This document shows, piece by piece, positions 53,041-64,000 of a DNA stretch of 64,000 nucleotides. Every line of letters starts with the position of its first letter. Position 1 is the first letter of the stretch. The translations under genes were made by a program, and so were the position numbers. Source of the DNA: Tannerella forsythia (GTDB taxonomy: Bacteria; Bacteroidota; Bacteroidia; Bacteroidales; Tannerellaceae); contig NZ_RQYN01000001.1 of assembly GCF_003860135.1 (NCBI RefSeq), forward strand, positions 101,482 to 165,481, written 5' to 3'. Under the pieces are notes generated by a model. The model saw only the letters and a program-made list of their open reading frames with translations, did no database searches and was not told the origin of the DNA.

Positions 53041-53230
53041 TCTTTCGGGGTTTTCCCGATGGTCAAATCCGTTTGATTTTCCTTTTCGGGGTTTTCCCGA
53101 TGGTTAAATCCGTTTGATTTTCCCTTTCGGGGTTTTCCCGACGATCAAATCCGTTTGATTTTTCTTTTCGGGGTTTTCCCGATGATAAAATTCGATTGAT
53201 TTTCTCTTTCGGGATTTTCCCGAAAGGCAA
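53041..53230 (-). repeat. Five 41-bp tandem repeats in the DUF6261 leader
   Basis: The unit core CGGGGTTTTCCCG starts at 53046, 53087, 53128, 53169 and 53210, exactly 41 bp apart. Each unit contains two small hairpins, CGGG-GTTTT-CCCG and TCAAA-TCCG-TTTGA. The last (upstream-most) unit is the most diverged (GGGATTTTCC). The repeats fall between the promoter box and the ATG of the DUF6261 gene, so they would be transcribed. Confidence 0.92.
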
Positions 53231-53246
53231 TTTTTTAATTGCACGT

Positions 53247-53254
53247 CAAAAATA
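53247..53254 (-). promoter_or_regulatory. -7 box for the DUF6261 gene
   Basis: TATTTTTG on the minus strand. Transcription from here would give a leader of about 235 nt that includes all five 41-bp repeats. The 53255-53391 interval holds nothing else recognised. Confidence 0.5.
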
Positions 53255-53391
53255 CATTGCTTGCATCGGAAAAAAAAGAGATCAATGATGTTTTAAAACA
53301 TAGAAATGGACGATTGAACGTTTTTTCTTCTGTTCGGTCGTCTGTTTTTTCGTTATCGGACAAACAGGGTCGGGCAAAATCGTCACGGTCT

Positions 53392-56300
53392 TTACTGCTT
53401 GCCCGAAGGCGGGGCGAGTTGGCGGGTGCGGAATTCGGAGGGAGACATCCCGAACTGTTCGCGGAAGCATTTGGAGAAATATTTCGGCGAGCCGAAGCCT
53501 ACTTTGTATGCCACGTCGGCGATATTCATTTCCGGATGACTTTGGAGCAGGTAGGTGGCTTTTTTCATCCGGATGGTGAGGATAAATTCGTTGGGAGTTT
53601 GCCCGGTGACGCCTTTGATTTTATGGAACAGGCGGGTGCGTCCCAACGCCATTTCGCGCGAGAAGAGGGCGACGTCGAAATCTTCGTCGGACAGATGTTG
53701 TTCGATGACCTGACGGGCGCGTTCGATAAATTCGCGGTCGATTTCGTTCGAGGCGATGGCCGAGGGAGGGAGTTCGGTCGAGCGTCCGAATTTTTCCTGC
53801 AGCAGGCGTCGTCCGTTGATCAGGTTTTGGCAGCGCGCGACGAGCAGGTTCACATCGAACGGTTTGGTGATATAGTCGTCGGCTCCGAGGCGGAGGCTGT
53901 CGAGTTTGGCTTCGACGGCGGTTTGTGCCGTGAGCAGGACGACGGGGATGTGCGACGTGGCGAAATTGTTTTTGATTCGCAGGCACATTTCGCTTCCTGA
54001 GAGGAGGGGCATCATCAGGTCGCTCAATACGATATCGGGCTGATGGCGGATGGTTTTCCGTAGTCCTTCTTCGCCGTTCGAGGCGGTATGGACCGTGTAG
54101 ATCGGCTCGAGGATGCTTTGCAGCACATGAAGCAGTTCGGGGTTGTCTTCTACGATCAGGATGGAAGGCCGCTCGCGGTTGCTTTCGGTCGTGTCGGGAG
54201 AAGGCGTGTCGGGCAGCGCGTCGTAGACTTCGACGGGGCGTATATGCCATTCGCCGGCCGCCTGCAATCCGCGCTTTTGCCCGTCCGAGAGATGCCCGTC
54301 GCCTTTCTTCATCACTACTTCGAAGGTGCTGCCTTCGCCGATGCGGCTCGATACAAGCACGCGCGCCCCGTGCGCGTCGGCGATATGTTTCGTCAGCGCC
54401 AGTCCGATGCCTGTTCCGGGCGATACGGATTCGTCGGTCTTCAGTCCGGTATCTACCTGATAGAAGCGGTCAAAGATATGGGGGATGTCGCTTTCGCGGA
54501 TGCCCTGTCCGCTGTCGCGCACGGCGATGCGGACTTCGTCGGCATGTTCGCTCACGCTCATCCCGACGCTCCCGCCGGCCGACGTATATTTGAAGGCGTT
54601 GGAGAGCAGGTTGTAGAATACTTTCTGCATCTGTGCCGGGTCGAACCACAAGCGTATGCTTTCGCGGTCGGTATGGAAGGTGAACTCGATCTGCCGGTGT
54701 CCCGCGTATTCTTCGAAGGCGAGATACATTTCGTGCATGAATTTAACGATGTCGTGCTCTCCTGCGCGGATCACAAGCTTGCCATTCTCTGCTTTGCGGA
54801 ACTCCATCAGTTCGTTGATCAGGTTTTGCATAAGCCCGATGTTGCGACGCACACTGACCATGCGGCGGTGCACGTCGGCAGACGTCTTGCCCGTCTGCAT
54901 CATCGTGTCTATCTGACTGGCGATGATGGTCAGCGGAGTCCGAAACTCGTGTGTGATATTGGTGAAGAAACGCAGCTTCGACTGGTTGACGGCTTCTAAA
55001 TGCTCCTTTTCTTTCTTCTGGTATTCGAGCGAGGCTACGAGCCTCACCCTCGATTGGACGAACCGGACGTAAAGCGCGGCCAGCGCGGCCAGCAGCAAGG
55101 CGTAACACAGATAGGCATACCACGTTTGGTAGAGAGGAGGAGCCATGTTCAGCTTGAGCGCGGTGCGGGCCAGCACCGCTCCGTCGATCGGCGAGACGGC
55201 CTCCAGTTCGAGGCGATACTTGCCCGGACGGATGCCGGCAAAGTTAAACCGATGGGTGCCCGGCTGCACCGACATCCATTGTTCGGACAGACCCAGCAAC
55301 CGGTACCGGAAACCGGGACGGTTCGTGGCGATGAAATGATCGGACGAAAATTCGAACTCCAGCATCGACTGTTTGTGATTCAACGCGACGGATTCGGTAA
55401 ACGGCAGCGCTGCGTTCAGGATGCCCGAAGCATCGCCGGGGCGTACCGGCGTATGATTGACCCACAGCTGCGAGAGATACAGGTTGAAAGGCGGCAGCCG
55501 GGCAGCCAGCTTGTCTTCGGCGAAAGATACCATGCCGTTCATGCCGGCGATATAGACTTCGTTGTCGGCCGTGACGGTCAGACCGCCGTTGTAAAGCGAG
55601 TTGAGCGGAAAACCGCTGCCGGAGTCGTAATGGTTGATTTCCTGCGTCGCGGGATCGAGGGTCGAGAAGCCCTGCGTGGTGGCCAGCAGTAATTTGCCCG
55701 AAGGCAGCTCGGCCAGATTGCTGATGTACGCGTTCGAGAGCGAACCGTTGTCGGAATCGAAGCGGGTAAACGCATCGGACGAAGGGTTGTAACGATTCAC
55801 ACCGCCTCCGTTCGTGGCAATCCATACCTTGTGTTTGCGGTCGATCAGGATTTTGTTGATCTGGTTGTTACTGAGCGACGCCGGATCGTCTTTGCGATGC
55901 GTATAACTCCGGCAGATTCCCGTCCGCAGGTCGTACCGGTACAGTCCGTGGCTGGCGATCCACAGCCGGTCTTCGTCGTCGGGCTGCACATCGATGAAGT
56001 AGGTGACCGACCGATGCAACGTTTCGGAAAAAACGGAGAATTGCGCGGTGCGGCGGTCGAACACGTAGAGCCCGTTGTAGGTGGCCACGAGCAGGTGCTC
56101 ACGGTAGGGGAGAATGGCCCGGACGACATTCGATTCGTGCAGGGCGGAGTTGATTTCGCGGTAAAACGTCACTTGTTGCGTTTTCGTATCGAGCATGCAG
56201 AGACCTTCCAGATGCAGGCCGAGCCATAACTGATGGCGAGCGCGGTCGTAATAAGCCGTCTTGATGTTTTTCTGCCTCAGCGCGGCATAGTCCGTGTACG

Positions 56301-57435
56301 TCTTCTCCGACGGATCGTACAAAAGCAGCCCGTTGCCCTCGGTACAGAGAAAGAGCCGGCCGTCTTCCGCCTCGATCACCCGGCTGATGACCGGAAAAGG
56401 CTTGTTCCGCAATACCCCTTTCTGCAAGTCGTGGAACGTGTAAAAATCATATTCGGGGTTGAAGTAATTGACCCCGCCGAAGTACGTACCCGCCCAAATC
56501 GTACCCTGCCGGTCTTTGTATAAATACCAAACCGATTCGTTCGATAGCTTTTGCAGGTTATGCTCTTCCGAGTCGTAGTGCGTAAACTGCTCCGTGACGG
56601 TATCGAACCGGTCGAGTCCGTTCTTCGTGCCGATCCATATTCCGCCGTTGTTGTCTTCGCATACGGTGCGTACGAAGTTCGACGAGAGCGCGCGGCCGTC
56701 GGCACTCTCGCGGTAGTTGACGACGGTGCCCTGCGGCGTCAGCCGGTACAGTCCGTTCTGCCACGTGGCGATCCAGAGGTTCTGCCGGCTGTCTTCGTAG
56801 ATCGACGAGACACGACTGCAACCCGTGATAAGCGACCGGACGCGCCCATCCGTCCCGACGGTGTAGACCCCCGAATCGATCGTGCCGATGACGAGACGCC
56901 CATCCGTCCGGGTGTGAATCCGCGTGATGACCGTTTGTGCATGGCTTGTTTCAAGAAGAAGCGAGAACTTGCCGTCACGATACGTGTAGAGACGGTTTTG
57001 CGCGGCCAACAGCAAACGGTCGGTGTCATAGGCCATGGCATCGTACGGGGTGTCGGTGATCCGTGACAAGGTGCGGGTGCGCAGGTCGAACCGGTCGATG
57101 CCGTTCTGGGTCTGGATGAATACGGAGCCTTGGCCGTCGCCGCAGATCGTCTTGATCAGATTGCCCGACAGCGAATGCGGATCATCTTCTTTCGGTTGCA
57201 ACACCGTGATGCTGCTTCCGTTGTACAGGTTCAGCCCTTCACGTGTGCCGAACCACATCGTGCCCAACTCGTCCTGATAGATGCTCATGACCGATAGCTG
57301 GGACAGACCGTTCTCGATACCGATTTTGGAGAAGTACACATCGCTGCTCCGGCCGTATGATACTGTCGAACATGTCTCTCCGACAAGTATCAGCACCAAG
57401 CGGTATATCCATATACGGACGGCAGACGGCATCAC
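53392..57435 (-). CDS. Hybrid two-component system regulator (one-protein sensor-regulator)
   Basis: 1347 residues. Signal peptide, two beta-propellers of Reg_prop repeats (LWIATNGGGVNRYN-type), a Y_Y_Y domain (RPGFRYRLLGLSEQW), one membrane helix, then HisKA (HEFRTPLT, about residue 830), an HATPase domain (DSGQGI and TGIGLAL), a receiver with Asp near 1138 (DIVLSDLMMP), and an AraC HTH at the C-terminus (YKVGFGSPKYFSKCFREQFGMSPSEFR). These proteins usually activate nearby glycan-utilisation genes, but no SusC/SusD pair is adjacent here. Confidence 0.95.
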   Translation of the reverse strand: MMPSAVRIWIYRLVLILVGETCSTVSYGRSSDVYFSKIGIENGLSQLSVMSIYQDELGTMWFGTREGLNLYNGSSITVLQPKEDDPHSLSGNLIKTICGDGQGSVFIQTQNGIDRFDLRTRTLSRITDTPYDAMAYDTDRLLLAAQNRLYTYRDGKFSLLLETSHAQTVITRIHTRTDGRLVIGTIDSGVYTVGTDGRVRSLITGCSRVSSIYEDSRQNLWIATWQNGLYRLTPQGTVVNYRESADGRALSSNFVRTVCEDNNGGIWIGTKNGLDRFDTVTEQFTHYDSEEHNLQKLSNESVWYLYKDRQGTIWAGTYFGGVNYFNPEYDFYTFHDLQKGVLRNKPFPVISRVIEAEDGRLFLCTEGNGLLLYDPSEKTYTDYAALRQKNIKTAYYDRARHQLWLGLHLEGLCMLDTKTQQVTFYREINSALHESNVVRAILPYREHLLVATYNGLYVFDRRTAQFSVFSETLHRSVTYFIDVQPDDEDRLWIASHGLYRYDLRTGICRSYTHRKDDPASLSNNQINKILIDRKHKVWIATNGGGVNRYNPSSDAFTRFDSDNGSLSNAYISNLAELPSGKLLLATTQGFSTLDPATQEINHYDSGSGFPLNSLYNGGLTVTADNEVYIAGMNGMVSFAEDKLAARLPPFNLYLSQLWVNHTPVRPGDASGILNAALPFTESVALNHKQSMLEFEFSSDHFIATNRPGFRYRLLGLSEQWMSVQPGTHRFNFAGIRPGKYRLELEAVSPIDGAVLARTALKLNMAPPLYQTWYAYLCYALLLAALAALYVRFVQSRVRLVASLEYQKKEKEHLEAVNQSKLRFFTNITHEFRTPLTIIASQIDTMMQTGKTSADVHRRMVSVRRNIGLMQNLINELMEFRKAENGKLVIRAGEHDIVKFMHEMYLAFEEYAGHRQIEFTFHTDRESIRLWFDPAQMQKVFYNLLSNAFKYTSAGGSVGMSVSEHADEVRIAVRDSGQGIRESDIPHIFDRFYQVDTGLKTDESVSPGTGIGLALTKHIADAHGARVLVSSRIGEGSTFEVVMKKGDGHLSDGQKRGLQAAGEWHIRPVEVYDALPDTPSPDTTESNRERPSILIVEDNPELLHVLQSILEPIYTVHTASNGEEGLRKTIRHQPDIVLSDLMMPLLSGSEMCLRIKNNFATSHIPVVLLTAQTAVEAKLDSLRLGADDYITKPFDVNLLVARCQNLINGRRLLQEKFGRSTELPPSAIASNEIDREFIERARQVIEQHLSDEDFDVALFSREMALGRTRLFHKIKGVTGQTPNEFILTIRMKKATYLLQSHPEMNIADVAYKVGFGSPKYFSKCFREQFGMSPSEFRTRQLAPPSGKQ

Positions 57436-57455
57436 TTCAAATGGGTTTGTTTTTT

Positions 57456-57490
57456 CCGAAAGAAAAGAGACGTACCTTCCGGCGCGTCTC
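57456..57490 (-). terminator. Terminator of secA
   Basis: On the minus strand a stem GAGACG / CGTCTC with a 12-nt loop and then TTTTCTTT. It separates secA from the downstream regulator. Confidence 0.75.
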
Positions 57491-57530
57491 CTTTTGCTTA
57501 TACCACATTATATATAATGTATAGGAATGT

Positions 57531-60875
<3,345 letters not shown>

Positions 60876-60934
60876 ATCGTTGTATTTTTTAATTTCTTAG
60901 TTGTGAATAGATGTTTGGTGTGACAACCGAATCC

Positions 60935-62521
60935 TTACTGTTGCCGGATTTCGGGAAGCGGATATTCGTCGCAGGCGTTCGGTGGACGAATACGCAGCAC
61001 GTGAGTTACGGTCGGAGCGATTTCCGTCGCCTTGATTTCGCGGTAAATATGTTGCGGTTTGATGCCGCATCCGAAAAAGATAGCCGGCATCGGTACCGCG
61101 TTGTTCCGGATGATGCGGGGTTTTTCGTTCGGGTTTTCTTCGTGACGGATTCTCCAGCCCGGTTGCAGCGAGATCAGCAGATTGCCGCGTCCCGTGTGAT
61201 ACGTCCCGCGATGAAAGTCGGCCATCTCCTCGTTCCACGTGCCCGAACGCAGCGCCATGTCGGTGGTGACACGTTCCACACCGCTGAACTCGCGCAGAAA
61301 TTCCGCCGCCTTGTTTTCAAATTCGGCCGGATCGATTTTCGCGTCTTCGATCGTTTTACGGTTGAGGAAAACTTGATTGTTGTAAAATCCGTTGATCCAG
61401 TTCTTCTGACCGTAGATAGCCATCAGGTACATGTTCAGTAACGCCATGCAGCGTTTAGGATGAAATTCTCCGCCGGCGAGTTTCATCCCGTCGGGGAGCG
61501 TTTCTTCGCTCTTGAAATAGCCGGTGCCCGAAAGTACGACGAGCGTATGAGAAAGACCGACCTTCTTGTCGATCAGGTCGAGCAATTGTTCGAGGTCTTT
61601 GTCCAACTGATGATACGTGTCCTGAATCTCACGGTTATATTCTTTACCGGGGATATCGCGGAAATTTCCGGCATAGAACGTGATAGACAGCATATCCGGT
61701 GTGGGGCGTGTCCCGAATGCTCCGTATTCGAGGAACTGAGCGGCGAGTCTGTTCACTTCCTTATTGCCGTATGGCGAAGTTTTCAGGTCGGGATAACATC
61801 CTACGGTGTTCGCTTTGAACGTATGCTGGAAGGCCGTGTTCTCCTGCACGTAAGGCAGTGCGTCGTATTTGCCGACCGGCAACGACGGTTGCCATACCAG
61901 CGTGCTTAACCGTGCCGACAGCGATTCGCTTCCGTTGTTATATTTTTCTACATACCATGGCACGCCTTTGTAGTAGGTCGTAGTCGCCCATTTGCCGTTG
62001 TAATTGTCGAGCCAGAAAGCGCCGTTGGCAGCATGTCCGGCCGAGAGGATCGCGCTTTCGGCATCGGGGGCGATGGCGTAGACTTCACTCCGTCCTTTCG
62101 AAGCGATTTTCAGCTCGTCGCCGATCGTGGCCGCCAGCAGTTTCTTGGGCGAATAATGATCGCGCGTATAATTGCCGAGGAAATCGGGATCGTGGAGCGG
62201 CGATACTTCCTTCGATTTTTCGAAATCAAAGATCCGGCTACCGGTAATGCCGTGCGTCGAAGGATAAGCACCGGTGAAGAGGGTGGCGAAAGCCGTTGCC
62301 TGATCGACGTTGCTGAATCCGAAGCGGACGTTATGATATACGGTTCCTTCATTGAAAAGGCGTTTGAATCCGCGTTCGCCGAAGGTGTGGTAGAAATATT
62401 CGATATAATCGCCGCGCAGCTGGTCGACCGTGATGTAAACGACCAACTTCGGGGCATGCTGTTGCGCCTGAAGGTTACCTACCGCCAGAATCGCAATCAG
62501 AGAGGAAATGAATTTTATCAT
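60935..62521 (-). CDS. Alkaline-phosphatase-superfamily enzyme
   Basis: 528 residues with signal peptide (MIKFISSLIAILAVGNLQAQ). Phosphodiesterase/PafA-like fold: VVYITVDQLRGDY (metal Asp) at about 28-40, AFATLFTGAYPSTHGI, the later metal-site segments FLGNYTRDHYSPKK and VLSGTGYF, and HTGRGNLLISLQPGW. The residue acting as nucleophile could not be assigned with confidence. Start overlaps the stop of the DUF4105 gene by 4 nt (ATGA). The ATG at 62647 would precede the signal. Substrate unknown. Confidence 0.85.
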   Translation of the reverse strand: MIKFISSLIAILAVGNLQAQQHAPKLVVYITVDQLRGDYIEYFYHTFGERGFKRLFNEGTVYHNVRFGFSNVDQATAFATLFTGAYPSTHGITGSRIFDFEKSKEVSPLHDPDFLGNYTRDHYSPKKLLAATIGDELKIASKGRSEVYAIAPDAESAILSAGHAANGAFWLDNYNGKWATTTYYKGVPWYVEKYNNGSESLSARLSTLVWQPSLPVGKYDALPYVQENTAFQHTFKANTVGCYPDLKTSPYGNKEVNRLAAQFLEYGAFGTRPTPDMLSITFYAGNFRDIPGKEYNREIQDTYHQLDKDLEQLLDLIDKKVGLSHTLVVLSGTGYFKSEETLPDGMKLAGGEFHPKRCMALLNMYLMAIYGQKNWINGFYNNQVFLNRKTIEDAKIDPAEFENKAAEFLREFSGVERVTTDMALRSGTWNEEMADFHRGTYHTGRGNLLISLQPGWRIRHEENPNEKPRIIRNNAVPMPAIFFGCGIKPQHIYREIKATEIAPTVTHVLRIRPPNACDEYPLPEIRQQ

Positions 62522-63747
62522 TCGAACTGTTTTGTCTTTCTTCTTATCAAGTATTTTCCGGAGCGTAACATTAAACTTAGCATCAGCGGAATAAAAGCGA
62601 TGTTCAGATGCTGTGGGAGGAGAATCCATCCGATCGGCACTGCGCAAAGCGCCGCAAAGTTAATAAAATGATAACAATATGCGGCTTTGTTAAGTTTTTT
62701 TACGGCCATCAGGACGGCTCCCACCCAATGGAGCGGATGTAACCATCCGAGCGAACTATTCGGCCACATGCAGGGATGCACCGAGAGGAAGCTGAGGAAG
62801 AACAGCACGCAGCCGGCTGCTCCGGCAAGGAAGAACAATCCGACGTCGAGCCACCGGAAATAAGTCTTTTTGCGGGTTTCGATAAGGGTCAGTAATGCGA
62901 CAATAACGAAGAAAATCAGACTGCATACGAGTGGCGTAAAGAACGTCTTTTCCGGTTCGTCTTTCACTTCTTCCGTCAGGATATGGGTAGCTGAGACAAG
63001 CCGATGTTTCGAACCGTCGGGGCGGATGATCCATGCCTCTGCAAACGCTTCTTTCAGCCGTGCGGGGATAAAAAAAGACTCGCGCAGCGTCATGGTGCGG
63101 TCGGTCGGGCTGCCCAGCGCGAGATCGCAGCCGAAGGTATTCCATGGGTGATTACGCGTGCAATAATTGATCATGTCGCGAAAAGACTCTTCGACCCGAC
63201 GTTCGGCATAGGCAATCTTCCCTTGAACAGCCTGTTCGATCATCACCGCCGGACGGGTGGCGCAGTTGTCGAAGAAAAAATTATACCGGTATACCCGATT
63301 TTCGGGAAGCGCGTTCGTGGTGAGTGCTTGGAGTAACGCCACTCGCTCGGTCGAGTCGAGGTTGAGCACCTGTTCGCAGACTTCGCTGCCGCGCATCCGG
63401 TATTCGTTCAGATAACTCTCGAAATCCATGACGCCGAGTATGTAGTCCGTTTCGCCACGCGCAAAGCGATAAATGAAGTTGGGTTTGGAAAAATCGAAGA
63501 TGCCGTAGTTGAAGACATAATCCGACGTACGTATGAAACTTTCCGTTTCGAGCGTTTCCTGAATACGGATCGCCGTGTGACCATAGAGCGTGTACGTTTC
63601 GTCGTTGCTGGGCGAGCACGTCAGTAAGCTGACACGGAGTTGATTGCCTGATTCGGCTGTCTGTCCGCTGATGGTAAGGGCGATAGAGAGCAAAAAGCCT
63701 GCCAGCAGCCCTTTTCCGCAGCGCAGGTTTCGTTTTCTTTTCAACAT
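62518..63747 (-). CDS. DUF4105 / Lnb N-terminal periplasmic domain protein
   Basis: 409 residues. Signal peptide ending ...SIALTISGQ. The periplasmic domain follows: RVSLLTCSPSNDETYTLYGHTAIRI (Cys and His of the DUF4105/Lnb active-site type) and YRYNFFFDNCATRP (second Cys). Four membrane segments occupy the C-terminal third. Lnb enzymes are lipoprotein N-acyl transferases/lyso-lipoprotein forming in some bacteria; this family link is established, but activity here is inference. Its ATG is at 63747; earlier ATGs (63957, 63834) give a poor N-terminus. Confidence 0.85.
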   Translation of the reverse strand: MLKRKRNLRCGKGLLAGFLLSIALTISGQTAESGNQLRVSLLTCSPSNDETYTLYGHTAIRIQETLETESFIRTSDYVFNYGIFDFSKPNFIYRFARGETDYILGVMDFESYLNEYRMRGSEVCEQVLNLDSTERVALLQALTTNALPENRVYRYNFFFDNCATRPAVMIEQAVQGKIAYAERRVEESFRDMINYCTRNHPWNTFGCDLALGSPTDRTMTLRESFFIPARLKEAFAEAWIIRPDGSKHRLVSATHILTEEVKDEPEKTFFTPLVCSLIFFVIVALLTLIETRKKTYFRWLDVGLFFLAGAAGCVLFFLSFLSVHPCMWPNSSLGWLHPLHWVGAVLMAVKKLNKAAYCYHFINFAALCAVPIGWILLPQHLNIAFIPLMLSLMLRSGKYLIRRKTKQFE

Positions 63748-63842
63748 GTTCTTCTTTTCTTTGTTCGTGACAAGGTGATAAAAAGCATTTCTACCGACTC
63801 GTTCCGGATGTCTGATGCGATGTATCAACGTCATAAAGTTCG

Positions 63843-63850
63843 CAAAGATA
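63843..63850 (-). promoter_or_regulatory. -7 box of the DUF4105-phosphatase operon
   Basis: TATCTTTG on the minus strand, about 95 nt upstream of the 63747 start. The ~150 bases to the window end show no other feature I can support. Confidence 0.5.
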
Positions 63851-64000
63851 ATTCTTTTTTTAACGGAAACGGATGGATCGGGTTGGCCGTTGAAGCTATC
63901 CGAACGAATGATTCTGTCGGAAATCCGGGTCTGTGTTGAATCGTGTGGGTAACCCATAAATCAGGATCCGGAAAAAAGTTGTATAATTGCATTCATGGAA

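Noticed and set aside
53041..53230. CRISPR array
   Set aside because: Units are near-identical over their whole 41 bp, so there are no spacers.

Overview
The window is bacterial chromosome from a member of the Bacteroidales (Bacteroidetes), most like Tannerellaceae/Porphyromonadaceae. The evidence is: TAnnTTTG promoter boxes instead of classical -10/-35 elements, a complete Na+-translocating NADH:quinone reductase operon, a one-protein hybrid two-component system, TonB receptors with an N-terminal carboxypeptidase-like domain, many Bacteroidetes-restricted DUF families (DUF4295, DUF4494, DUF4230, DUF4876, DUF6261, DUF6850-like) and a type IX secretion C-terminal sorting domain. A Tannerella-like species is plausible, but this is inference.

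Layout. 1-2.5 kb: 5' end of gapA, a small membrane-stress-type operon (YtxH, holin-like, hypothetical) and prmA. 2.6-7.5 kb: a lipoprotein, an AraC regulator beside a DUF417 membrane protein, then a tight hydrolase / ECF sigma / membrane protein cassette. 7.5-13.1 kb: galE, then a polycistronic unit of tRNA-Gly half-repeats, tRNA-Gly, two tRNA-Leu, rpmB, rpmG and DUF4295, then punA with a deacylase and an SGNH hydrolase. 13.2-17 kb: an AT-rich three-gene glycan cassette (GT2, STELLO-like, polytopic membrane protein). 17-22.5 kb: a beta-barrel protein, mfd, and a T9SS cargo gene broken by a 111-bp inverted-repeat element. 22.6-23 kb: a second tRNA-Gly/tRNA-Leu locus, again preceded by a tRNA-Gly 5' half. 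23.2-30 kb: acetyltransferase, DUF4494, YggS, a dihydroorotate-dehydrogenase-like gene, mutS2 and a PDZ protein.

30-38 kb: grpE-dnaJ converging on nqrABCDEF over a shared UUCG-loop terminator. 38.2-38.5 kb: seven palindromes on an exact 42-bp grid between two divergent promoters. 38.6-47.5 kb: an exo/endonuclease-phosphatase lipoprotein, an M23 peptidase, and an outer-membrane trio (DUF4876 lipoprotein, TonB receptor, second barrel). 47.5-50.3 kb: a phosphohexomutase gene bracketed by two directly repeated hairpin-rich elements. 50.3-53.3 kb: two DUF4230 genes, queF, and a DUF6261 gene whose leader carries five 41-bp repeats. 53.4-64 kb: an orphan hybrid two-component regulator, secA, a phosphatase-superfamily enzyme and a DUF4105 (Lnb-like) membrane protein.

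Most genes are housekeeping. The unusual material lies in the non-coding DNA: the tRNA-Gly 5'-half arrays at two loci (halves ending exactly after the anticodon), the inverted-repeat element whose removal restores a T9SS cargo ORF, the 42-bp palindrome array and the 41-bp leader repeats. All coordinates and motifs were read by eye. No alignment, folding or database search was run.
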